Assembly (NCBI GenBank): GCA_902495985.1
Contig: CABUZF010000012.1
Coordinates: 1-14,950, forward strand
DNA length: 14,950 nt
Reading direction: 5' to 3'
Source: an uncultured Collinsella sp.
GTDB taxonomy: Bacteria; Actinomycetota; Coriobacteriia; Coriobacteriales; Coriobacteriaceae
The notes beneath the pieces were generated by a model that was given only the letters and a program-made list of their open reading frames with translations, was not told where the DNA came from and ran no database searches. Numbering within the stretch: the first letter of the stretch is position 1; every line of letters begins with the position of its first letter. A program made the position numbers and the translations under genes. Positions 1 to 6,056 of this stretch are shown here, one piece after another.

Positions 1-95
1 AGGTTTTAAGTTTGTCGCGAGTTCCGCACGCAAAGGAAAGCACTTAATGTGCTTTCCGTCTTGCGCAGGACTGTAGAGCAGCAAACTTAAAACCT
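1..95. repeat. Extended inverted repeat / long imperfect hairpin upstream of the str operon
   Basis: Bases 1-14 (AGGTTTTAAGTTTG) are perfectly complementary to 82-95 (CAAACTTAAAACCT). Between them, 20-25 can pair with 68-72 with one bulge, 29-33 (CGCAA) with 61-65 (TTGCG), and 35-43 (GGAAAGCAC) with 49-57 around the loop TTAAT. The whole 95 nt can therefore fold into one long irregular hairpin, on either strand. It could be a structured RNA, the 3' end or terminator region of an upstream transcript (though no long T-run follows), or a small palindromic element with 14-bp terminal inverted repeats. I do not recognise the family. The window starts exactly at its edge, so flanking duplications cannot be checked. 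Confidence 0.55.
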
Positions 96-126
96 GGGCC
101 GCCCGGACCGGGAATCCGCCCCCGCG

Positions 127-149
127 CACAGAAGGGGATCCCTTTTGTG
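127..149 (+). terminator. Hairpin, possible weak terminator or leader structure
   Basis: Bases 127-136 (CACAGAAGGG) pair with 140-149 (CCCTTTTGTG) in a 10-bp stem containing one G-T wobble, with a GAT triloop. The T-run lies inside the 3' arm rather than after it, so it is not a textbook intrinsic terminator. A shorter stem (GGG/CCC) followed by TTTTGTGT is an alternative reading. It may end transcription from a gene to the left of the window. The stem is clear; its role is inferred. Confidence 0.35.
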
Positions 150-201
150 TAGGGTTTGCGGAAATATGCCCATTTTGGGATACGCCCGGCGGCGTGGTCT
201 G

Positions 202-230
202 TTGACGGCACAGCTAACGCCACGTATCCT
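202..230 (+). promoter_or_regulatory. Sigma70-type promoter of the str operon
   Basis: A -35 box TTGACG (202-207; 5 of 6 to TTGACA) is separated by exactly 17 bp from a -10 box TATCCT (225-230; 4 of 6 to TATAAT). Transcription would start near 237, giving a leader of about 87 nt before the rpsL start codon. It is the only well-formed promoter I see in front of rpsL and is well placed to drive rpsL-rpsG-fusA-rpsJ. Confidence 0.7.
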
Positions 231-323
231 ATCGAACTGCGTGTTTCGTAGGGGGATGCTGACCCCTCGATTCAAGCCGTTGCACTTTACAGAAAGCTGG
301 AATCATTCGAGAAGGAGTACGCT
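231..323 (+). promoter_or_regulatory. rpsL 5' leader with small hairpin and ribosome binding site
   Basis: The leader contains AGGGG (250-254) opposite CCCCT (263-267). An outer ATCGA/TCGAT pairing (231-235 with 267-271) would share one base with that stem, so the fold is uncertain. The ribosome binding site is GAAGGAG (311-317), 6 nt before the TTG start. No match to a known ribosomal-protein leader was recognised. Together with the hairpins and promoter described separately, this accounts for the gene-free stretch 1-323. Confidence 0.35.
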
Positions 324-701
324 TTGCCTACTATTAACCAGCTGGTTCGCCAGGGCCGTCGTTCCGTGCCCAAGAAGTCCAAGAACGCTGCTCTGCAGCA
401 CAACTCCCAGAAGCGCGGCGTGTGCACCCGCGTCTTCACCACGAGCCCCAAGAAGCCGAACTCGGCTCTTCGTAAGGTTGCCCGTGTTCGCCTTGTCAAC
501 GGCATCGAAGTTACTGCTTACATCCCGGGTGAGGGCCACAACCTGCAGGAGCACTCCATCGTGCTCGTCCGCGGCGGTCGTGTCCGTGACCTCCCTGGTG
601 TCCGTTATCACGTCATCCGTGGCGCCTACGACGCTGCTCCGGTCCAGAACCGTATGCAGGCCCGTTCCAAGTACGGTGCTAAGCGCCCCAAGGCTAAATA
701 A
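324..701 (+). CDS. rpsL: 30S ribosomal protein S12
   Basis: This is the 125-residue S12 protein of the 30S decoding centre, which takes part in tRNA selection and is the classical streptomycin-resistance locus. The N terminus PTINQLVR, the TSPKKPNSAL loop (41-49, with Lys43) and the RGGRV-DLPGVRYH loop (83-95) identify it. The start codon is TTG, set by GAAGGAG 6 nt upstream and by the family's usual first residues. The second loop reads RGGRVRDLPGV, with Arg88 (CGT, 585-587) where most bacteria have Lys; K88R in Mycobacterium tuberculosis gives streptomycin resistance. It is the first gene of the str operon, 73 nt before rpsG. Identification is certain; the drug phenotype is inferred. Confidence 0.98.
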   Translation: MPTINQLVRQGRRSVPKKSKNAALQHNSQKRGVCTRVFTTSPKKPNSALRKVARVRLVNGIEVTAYIPGEGHNLQEHSIVLVRGGRVRDLPGVRYHVIRGAYDAAPVQNRMQARSKYGAKRPKAK

Positions 702-774
702 GCCAGATAACGTTTTGATACTTTCGCCGTGTGCCGCCTAAGCGCCGCACGGTAGACACTTAAGGAGATTTCAC

Positions 775-1248
775 ATGCCGCGTCGTGCAGCAGCTAATCG
801 TCGTGAGGTTCAGCCTGACGCCGTTTACAACAACCGCCTGGTGACTCAGCTCATCAACAAGGTCCTTCTTGACGGCAAGAAGGCCACCGCTGAGCGCATC
901 GTTTACACCGCTTTCGAGATCGTTGCCGAGAAGTCCGAGGGTGGCGACGCTCTCGCTACCTTCAAGAAGGCTATGGACAACGTCAAGCCCACGCTCGAGG
1001 TTAAGCCCAAGCGTGTCGGTGGCGCTACCTATCAGGTCCCGATGGAGGTCAACTCTCGTCGTTCCACCGCTCTGGGTATCCGCTGGATCGTCAACTTCTC
1101 CCGCGCTCGCAAGGAGAAGACCATGGCCGAGCGTCTCGCCAACGAGATCCTCGACGCTTCCAACGGCCTGGGCGCTTCCGTCAAGAAGCGTGAGGACGTC
1201 TTCAAGATGGCCGAGGCCAACCGCGCGTTCTCTCACTATCGTTGGTAA
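775..1248 (+). CDS. rpsG: 30S ribosomal protein S7
   Basis: This is ribosomal protein S7, the primary assembly protein for the head of the 30S subunit; it contacts the E-site and the 3' domain of 16S rRNA. It is 157 residues, the normal bacterial length. It begins PRRAAANRREVQPD and contains the conserved stretch NKVLLDGKKATAERI. The ATG follows a good AAGGAG (762-767) by 7 nt. It sits between rpsL and fusA, the standard str order. In E. coli, S7 represses this operon by binding the rpsL-rpsG spacer; here that spacer (702-774) can form only an imperfect stem around 731-750, so such control is possible but not shown. Confidence 0.98.
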   Translation: MPRRAAANRREVQPDAVYNNRLVTQLINKVLLDGKKATAERIVYTAFEIVAEKSEGGDALATFKKAMDNVKPTLEVKPKRVGGATYQVPMEVNSRRSTALGIRWIVNFSRARKEKTMAERLANEILDASNGLGASVKKREDVFKMAEANRAFSHYRW

Positions 1249-1267
1249 GTTAAGGTAAGGAACTAAC

Positions 1268-3367
1268 ATGGCTAAGCCTAAGTACAAGCTTTCCGATACC
1301 CGTAACATCGGCATCATGGCCCACATCGATGCCGGTAAGACCACCACGACCGAGCGTATTCTTTACTACACCGGTAAGACCCACAAGATCGGTGAGGTCC
1401 ATGAGGGCGCTGCCACCATGGACTGGATGGTTCAGGAGCAGGAGCGCGGCGTAACCATTACCTCCGCTGCTACCACGTGCTTCTGGAACAAGGACGGTAA
1501 GGACTACCGCATCCAGATCATCGACACCCCGGGCCACGTTGACTTCACCGCCGAGGTCGAGCGCTGCCTGCGCGTCCTCGATGGCGCTGTCGCCGTCTTC
1601 GACGCCGTTGCCGGCGTTCAGCCCCAGTCTGAGACCGTTTGGCGTCAGGCTTCTACCTTCAACGTCCCCCGCATCGCCTTCATCAACAAGTATGACCGCG
1701 TGGGCGCTGACTTCTTCAACGCTATTGAGACCATGAAGGATCGTCTCGATGCTAACGCCGTGGCCGCTCAGGTCCCGATGGGCGCCGAGGACAACTTCTG
1801 GGGCGTCATCGACCTGGTCACCATGACTGCATGGGACTTCAAGGCCGACGAGAAGGGTATGACCTACCCCGAGCCGATGGACGAGATCCCGGCTGAGTTT
1901 GCCGACATCGCTGCCACCAAGCGCGAGGAGCTCCTTGACGCTGCTGCCAGCTTTGACGACGAGCTCATGGAGAAGATCCTCATGGAGGAGGACTTCACCG
2001 TCGAGGAGCTTAAGGCCGCTCTGCGCAAGGGCGTTCTGGCCAACGAGCTCAACCTCGTCTTCGTGGGTTCCGCCTACAAGAACAAGGGCGTTCAGGAGCT
2101 GCTCGACGCTGTCGTCGACTACCTGCCCAGCCCGCTCGACGTTGAGGCCGTCACCGGTACCGATCCGGACACCGGCGAGGAGATTCAGCGTCATCCTTCC
2201 TTCGACGAGCCCTTCTCCGGCCTGGTCTTCAAGATCATGACCGACCCGTTCGTCGGTAAGCTCACCTACGTCCGCGTTTACTCCGGCCGCGCCGAGTCCG
2301 GCTCCTACGTTGTCAACGCTTCCAACGGTCAGCGCGAGCGCCTCGGCCGCATCCTCGAGATGAACGCCGCCGAGCGTATCGACCGTGACGACGCTGCCGC
2401 CGGCGACATCGTCGCTTGCGTCGGCTTCAAGAACTCCACCACCGGCGACACCCTGTGCGCTGAGGGCAAGGAGATCGTCCTCGAGAAGATCGAGTTCGCT
2501 AAGCCCGTTATCGACGTTGCCATCGAGCCCAAGACCAAGGCCGAGCAGGACAAGATGTCCCTGGCTCTGACCAAGCTCGCCGAGGAGGATCCGACCTTCC
2601 AGGTGTCCACCAACCACGAGACCGGCCAGACCATCATCGCCGGCATGGGCGAGCTGCACCTCGAGATCATCGTCGACCGTCTGCTCCGCGAGTTCAAGGT
2701 TGACGCTAACGTTGGTAAGCCCCAGGTTGCCTACCGCGAGACCGCTGGTCACGACGTCGAGAAGGCTGAGGGCAAGTTCGTCCGTCAGTCCGGCGGTCGC
2801 GGTCAGTACGGCCACGCCGTCATCAAGCTCGAGAAGATGGAGGAGGGCTTCGGCTACGAGTTCGTCAACGCTATCGTCGGCGGCGTCGTGCCCAAGGAGT
2901 ACATCCCGTCCATCGACAAGGGCATCCAGGAGGCCCTGAACACCGGTGTTATCGCCGGCTTCCCGGTCCTCGACGTTAAGGTCACCCTGTTCGACGGTTC
3001 TTACCACGAGGTCGACTCCTCCGAGGCCGCCTTCAAGATCGCCGGTTCCATGGCTATCAAGGACGCCCTCAAGAAGTCCGATCCGCAGCTGCTCGAGCCG
3101 ATCATGGCTGTCGAGGTCGAGACCCCCGAGCAGTACATGGGCGACGTTATGGGCAACCTCTCCGGTCGCCGCGGCAAGATCGAGGGCATGGAGGATCGCA
3201 AGAACAGCAAGCTCATCCGTGCCAAGGTGCCGCTGGGCGAGATGTTCGGTTACGCTACCGACCTTCGCTCCCAGACCCAGGGCCGTGCATCCTACACGAT
3301 GCAGTTCGACTCTTATGAGCCCGCGCCCAAGTCCATCGTGGACGAGGTCATGAGCAAGAACGCCTAA
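1268..3367 (+). CDS. fusA: Translation elongation factor G
   Basis: EF-G is the cytosolic GTPase that drives tRNA-mRNA translocation and, with RRF, ribosome recycling. It is 699 residues, full length. The G domain shows the P-loop AHIDAGKTT (18-26), the switch region RGVTITSAA (60-68), DTPGH (86-90) and the G4 motif NKYD (140-143). Domains II to V follow; conserved blocks include HLEIIVDRL, GGRGQYGH and the C-terminal LSGRRGKIEG. The G4 motif has Tyr where most bacterial EF-G proteins have Met (NKMD), although the base-contacting Asn, Lys and Asp are kept. The start ATG follows AAGG (1257-1260) and lies 19 nt after rpsG. tuf, often next in the str operon, is absent; rpsJ follows instead. Confidence 0.98.
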   Translation: MAKPKYKLSDTRNIGIMAHIDAGKTTTTERILYYTGKTHKIGEVHEGAATMDWMVQEQERGVTITSAATTCFWNKDGKDYRIQIIDTPGHVDFTAEVERCLRVLDGAVAVFDAVAGVQPQSETVWRQASTFNVPRIAFINKYDRVGADFFNAIETMKDRLDANAVAAQVPMGAEDNFWGVIDLVTMTAWDFKADEKGMTYPEPMDEIPAEFADIAATKREELLDAAASFDDELMEKILMEEDFTVEELKAALRKGVLANELNLVFVGSAYKNKGVQELLDAVVDYLPSPLDVEAVTGTDPDTGEEIQRHPSFDEPFSGLVFKIMTDPFVGKLTYVRVYSGRAESGSYVVNASNGQRERLGRILEMNAAERIDRDDAAAGDIVACVGFKNSTTGDTLCAEGKEIVLEKIEFAKPVIDVAIEPKTKAEQDKMSLALTKLAEEDPTFQVSTNHETGQTIIAGMGELHLEIIVDRLLREFKVDANVGKPQVAYRETAGHDVEKAEGKFVRQSGGRGQYGHAVIKLEKMEEGFGYEFVNAIVGGVVPKEYIPSIDKGIQEALNTGVIAGFPVLDVKVTLFDGSYHEVDSSEAAFKIAGSMAIKDALKKSDPQLLEPIMAVEVETPEQYMGDVMGNLSGRRGKIEGMEDRKNSKLIRAKVPLGEMFGYATDLRSQTQGRASYTMQFDSYEPAPKSIVDEVMSKNA

Positions 3368-3392
3368 GTTCGAGCTCCCTGTTACGTAATCC

Positions 3393-3411
3393 TGCGAGAA
3401 CATCTCTCGCA
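3393..3411 (+). other. Intercistronic hairpin between fusA and rpsJ
   Basis: TGCGAGA (3393-3399) pairs perfectly with TCTCGCA (3405-3411) around the loop ACATC. It lies 6 nt before the rpsJ ribosome binding site GGAGG (3418-3422). Only a weak pyrimidine stretch (CTCTTT) follows, so it may be a leaky attenuator, an mRNA processing or stability element, or a control structure for S10 translation. The pairing is clear; the function is a guess. Confidence 0.4.
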
Positions 3412-3428
3412 CTCTTTGGAGGTTTAAG

Positions 3429-3737
3429 TTGGCTACCCAGAAGATCCGCATTCGCCTCAAGGGCTATGATCACGAGGTCGTCGATCAGTCCGCGAAGCTC
3501 ATCGTCGAGACCGCTCAGAAGACCGGCGCTCGCGTTTCCGGTCCTGTCCCCCTGCCCACCGAGCGCAACCTGTACACGGTTATCCGCTCGCCGCACGTGA
3601 ACAAGGACTCCCGTGAGCAGTTCGAGATGCGCACCCACAAGCGCCTCATCGACATCCTCGACCCCACCTCGGGCACCGTTGATTCGCTCATGCGTCTCGA
3701 CCTCCCCGCTGGCGTCGACATCGACATCAAGCTCTAA
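3429..3737 (+). CDS. rpsJ: 30S ribosomal protein S10
   Basis: This is ribosomal protein S10 (NusE), which belongs to the 30S head and also joins NusB in transcription antitermination and NusG-mediated coupling. It is 102 residues, the normal length. It contains KIRIRLKGYDHEVVD near the N terminus and the hallmark SPHVNKDSREQFEMRTHKRLIDI. The start is TTG, 6 nt after a strong GGAGG (3418-3422); translation from there gives the family's normal N terminus. It follows fusA by 61 nt and is followed at once by a strong terminator, so it ends this transcript. In most bacteria rpsJ heads the S10 operon (rplC, rplD and so on); here it appears detached from it. Confidence 0.97.
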   Translation: MATQKIRIRLKGYDHEVVDQSAKLIVETAQKTGARVSGPVPLPTERNLYTVIRSPHVNKDSREQFEMRTHKRLIDILDPTSGTVDSLMRLDLPAGVDIDIKL

Positions 3738-3756
3738 GCGATATCGCTCATAGCTT

Positions 3757-3799
3757 AAAGGGCCCCGCTGCCGTTACGGTAGCGGGGCCCTTTTGTTTT
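3757..3799 (+). terminator. Strong intrinsic terminator after rpsJ
   Basis: A 14-bp GC-rich stem, 3760-3773 with 3777-3790 (one G-T wobble, TTA loop), is followed by TTTTGTTTT (3791-3799). Flanking AAA (3757-3759) can extend the stem with TTT (3791-3793). It lies between the convergent rpsJ and birA genes. On the opposite strand the stem is followed by only a short T-run, so it may also help end birA transcription, but less efficiently. Confidence 0.92.
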
Positions 3800-3853
3800 G
3801 AGTTTAGATTTTGGGATAGCGAATTCGTCTGCCGAGCCGACGGCTGCGGCGCC

Positions 3854-4630
3854 CTATTCGCTCAGGGGGCGCAAGGATGCTTCTTCGAAGTGGAAGACGC
3901 ACAAGCCGCTCTCGGTCTCAATGCATGCGCGGCCGCAATCGTCGACCGTTCTAAATATGCCTCGTGCCAGCTCGTCTCCAGCGGGGGAGCGGGCGATAAC
4001 GTGCTTCCCGATCCAATTAAGGTGGGCGATATATTCGTCGTGGACGGGCGCGAGCGGACCGGCATCTTCTTCCTTGGCGTTGAGGCGCTCTGCCCAGGCA
4101 TCTGCAGCGTCTATAACTGCGTGATAGACCTCATCGAGGAGCATATCGACGGCGGGAACGCTCTCGTTGAGATCCGAGAGACCGATTGCCGGCAGGCCGC
4201 CATCGGGCACCTCTTGGGGCGCATAGTTCACATTGACGCCAATGCCGCAGACGGCGAAAGGTTTGCCTTCGTTATCGCGTGCGGCCTCGACCAGAATGCC
4301 GCCGAGCTTGCGTCCTCGCGCGACAAGGTCGTTGGGCCATTTAAGGCGAATCTCGTTTGCAAGACCCTGCTTTTCGAGTGCTTCGAGCACGGCTAGGCCG
4401 CTGACGGCGGCAAGACCAGAGAACTTTGCAGGATTAACGCATGGGCGCAGGACAAGCGAAAGCAATAAGTTGCCGACGGTTGAGTCCCACTTGTGCCCGC
4501 GCCGGCCGCGCCCTGCTGTTTGAGCCCGGGCGGCAAGTCCTGTGCCGTGCGGCGCTCCCTGTTTTCCTGCTTCGAGCAGGTCATCGTTGGTCGATCCGGT
4601 TACGTCGACTATCGTTAAACGAGAATCCAT
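3854..4630 (-). CDS. birA: Biotin-[acetyl-CoA-carboxylase] ligase, monofunctional
   Basis: This ligase makes biotinyl-AMP and transfers biotin to the target lysine of AccB, encoded 5 kb away in the adjacent operon. It is 258 residues. The catalytic core starts almost at once: STND (13-16), the biotinyl-AMP loop GRGRRGHKW (40-48), KWPND (97-101) with KLGGILVE following (108-115), and a C-terminal SH3-like segment. There is no N-terminal winged-helix domain, so unlike E. coli BirA it should not act as a repressor. The ATG start follows AGGAGG (4642-4647 on the opposite strand) with an 11-nt spacer. It is transcribed divergently from fabH across a 176-nt gap and converges on rpsJ. No convincing promoter for it was recognised. 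Confidence 0.93.
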   Translation of the reverse strand: MDSRLTIVDVTGSTNDDLLEAGKQGAPHGTGLAARAQTAGRGRRGHKWDSTVGNLLLSLVLRPCVNPAKFSGLAAVSGLAVLEALEKQGLANEIRLKWPNDLVARGRKLGGILVEAARDNEGKPFAVCGIGVNVNYAPQEVPDGGLPAIGLSDLNESVPAVDMLLDEVYHAVIDAADAWAERLNAKEEDAGPLAPVHDEYIAHLNWIGKHVIARSPAGDELARGIFRTVDDCGRACIETESGLCVFHFEEASLRPLSE

Positions 4631-4723
4631 AACAGCTGCTACCTCCTAAGTAAATAAGGCAATCGCGCAATGGTGTCGAGAGATAGACACAATGTGAAGC
4701 CTTTGTCGCATTTGGACAATTTA

Positions 4724-4741
4724 ATGTTAACACGTCAACAA
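4724..4741. promoter_or_regulatory. Operator-like repeat, copy 1
   Basis: The sequence ATGTTAACACGTCAACAA recurs at 4772-4789 with a single change. Its 16-bp core TGTTAACACGTCAACA (4725-4740) is an imperfect palindrome with 7-bp half-sites TGTTAAC and GTCAACA around a 2-bp centre (one half-site mismatch). This is typical of a dimeric transcription factor site. It lies in the birA-fabH divergent gap. The regulator is unknown; no regulator gene is in the window. Confidence 0.6.
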
Positions 4742-4771
4742 AGACTGAAATGCGTTATCCTCTCTTGGTCG

Positions 4772-4789
4772 ATGTAAACACGTCAACAA
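4772..4789. promoter_or_regulatory. Operator-like repeat, copy 2
   Basis: ATGTAAACACGTCAACAA differs from copy 1 only by T to A at the fifth base and lies 48 bp downstream in the same orientation. It ends 3 nt before the fabH ribosome binding site AAAGGAGG (4793-4800), so a bound protein would sit just in front of the gene, as a repressor or roadblock would. The two copies frame the stretch where a fabH promoter is expected, although I could not assign convincing -35 and -10 boxes there. Confidence 0.6.
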
Positions 4790-4806
4790 CTCAAAGGAGG
4801 TTAGTG

Positions 4807-5766
4807 ATGGGTTTCACGATTCTTGGAACAGGCTCGGCGCTTCCTGAGCGCAGCGTTTCCAATGACGAGCTGTCTGAGTTCCTCGATACCTCGGATGAGT
4901 GGATTTTTACTCGCACAGGTATCAAGAGCCGCCACGTCTGCACCACCGAGTCACTTGACGACCTTGCCGTAGCGGCGAGCGAGCGGGCACTCCAGGTGTC
5001 CGGAATCGACGCGAGCCAGCTGGATCTGATCGTCTGCTCGACGACGACGGGTGACCACCTTGTTCCCGCCGAGGCGTGTGCCGTTGCTGAGCGACTTGGC
5101 GCGACGTGCCCTGCCTTCGATGTCTCGGCGGCTTGTGCCGGCTTCGTATTTGCGCTCGATGTCGCCGAGGGCTATATCGTCCGCAGCCGTGCCGAGCGCG
5201 TGCTTGTTGTTGCTGCCGAGCAGATGACGCGCGCGCTCGACTGGACCGACCGTGCCACCTGCGTGCTTTTTGGCGATGGGGCAGGCGCCGCAGTGATTGA
5301 AGCTGGGGGAGACAACCCCCTTGCCGTTGAGCTTTCGACGGCGCCCGACGTCGAGACGTTGCGCGTTCCCGGTCTGGTCGGTACCTCGCCGTTTAAGGCT
5401 TCCGCAGATAGCGCGAGCGTGCTGTCCATGAATGGCCGCCGCGTGTTCAAGTTCGGCGTCAACGCCATCTGCGACACGGTCCATAAGCTTGCGATCGATG
5501 CGGGCATTTTGGTCGAAGACATCGATCATTTTGTATTCCATCAGGCTAACGAACGAATCCTGAGCCAGGCGGTCAAGCGCCTGGGCGTGCCGGACGAGCG
5601 CGTGGTTCGCACGTTGCGCGAGACCGGCAACATTTCGAGCGCATGCATTCCGCTTGCCCTCGACCGGCTGGCAAACGCCGGTGCACTTCACACGGGCGAC
5701 ACGATCGCCTTGGTTGGATTTGGCGCCGGTCTGGATATAGGTGGCTATCTGCTTCGTTGGAAGTAG
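4807..5766 (+). CDS. fabH: 3-oxoacyl-ACP synthase III (KAS III)
   Basis: FabH condenses an acyl-CoA primer with malonyl-ACP and so starts each fatty-acid chain. It is 319 residues, the family length. The catalytic triad is visible: Cys110 in SAACAGF, His245 in FHQAN and Asn275 in ETGNISSA. DEWIFTRTGI (30-39) and FGDGAGA (155-161) are also typical. An ATG at 4750 is in frame, but I chose ATG 4807 because AAAGGAGG (4793-4800) lies 6 nt upstream and the protein then begins with the normal GFTILGTGSALP; GTG 4804 is too close to it. It is the first gene of the FASII operon. The primer preference (acetyl or branched) cannot be read from the sequence. Confidence 0.96.
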   Translation: MGFTILGTGSALPERSVSNDELSEFLDTSDEWIFTRTGIKSRHVCTTESLDDLAVAASERALQVSGIDASQLDLIVCSTTTGDHLVPAEACAVAERLGATCPAFDVSAACAGFVFALDVAEGYIVRSRAERVLVVAAEQMTRALDWTDRATCVLFGDGAGAAVIEAGGDNPLAVELSTAPDVETLRVPGLVGTSPFKASADSASVLSMNGRRVFKFGVNAICDTVHKLAIDAGILVEDIDHFVFHQANERILSQAVKRLGVPDERVVRTLRETGNISSACIPLALDRLANAGALHTGDTIALVGFGAGLDIGGYLLRWK

Positions 5767-5817
5767 TCGCACATAGGAAATAAAAACGCCCTAGGGCACA
5801 ACCAAAGGAGAACTACC

Positions 5818-6054
5818 ATGGCAGATCAGAAGACCTTCGAGCGCGTTTGCGACGTTATCCGCGAGACCGCCGGTCTTGACGATGTCGAGATGAAGCCCGA
5901 GTCCACGCTCGAGGAGATTGGTCTCGACAGCCTGGGCACCGTCGAGATCCTCGTTGCCGTCGAGGACGAGTTTGGCATCCAGCTCGATACCGAGGAGAAC
6001 CCCAAGACGGTCGGCGAGTTCGCCGATACGGTCGAGGCGGCATTGGAGAAGTAG
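5818..6054 (+). CDS. acpP: Acyl carrier protein
   Basis: This small acidic carrier holds growing acyl chains on a 4'-phosphopantetheine arm. It is 78 residues and strongly acidic. The attachment site is Ser38 in GLDSLGTVEI; the residue after DSL is Gly rather than the more usual Asp. The ATG follows a strong AAAGGAG (5804-5810) by 7 nt. The 51-nt gap after fabH is one of the longer ones within this operon, and only 2 nt separate the stop from fabK. The placement next to fabH and fabK supports the housekeeping fatty-acid ACP rather than a polyketide or D-alanine carrier. Confidence 0.96.
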   Translation: MADQKTFERVCDVIRETAGLDDVEMKPESTLEEIGLDSLGTVEILVAVEDEFGIQLDTEENPKTVGEFADTVEAALEK

Positions 6055-6056
6055 AG

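Noticed and set aside
102..112. Palindrome CCCGG-A-CCGGG
   Set aside because: A one-base loop cannot form a hairpin, and such short GC palindromes are expected by chance in this base composition.
200..207. TGTTGACG in the str promoter matches the half-site of the birA-fabH repeats
   Set aside because: The match is only 8 bp, has no second half-site, and is largely explained by the -35 consensus TTGACA.
145..741. Open frame on the + strand covering the leader and rpsL in another frame
   Set aside because: The overlapping rpsL is certain; this frame gives an Arg/Ser/Thr-rich product with no homology I recognise and spans the str promoter.
1250..3460. 736-codon open frame on the - strand opposite fusA
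   Set aside because: Its composition (Leu, Val, Asp and Gly repeats) is the mirror of fusA codon bias; no own ribosome binding site or domain was seen.
4750..4806. Upstream in-frame ATG that would add 19 residues to FabH
   Set aside because: The extension runs through operator copy 2 and the perfect AAAGGAGG site, and is absent from the normal FabH N terminus.
5788..5797. Palindrome GCCCTAGGGC between fabH and acpP
   Set aside because: It has no loop or spacer for a hairpin and no second copy, so there is too little to call an operator.
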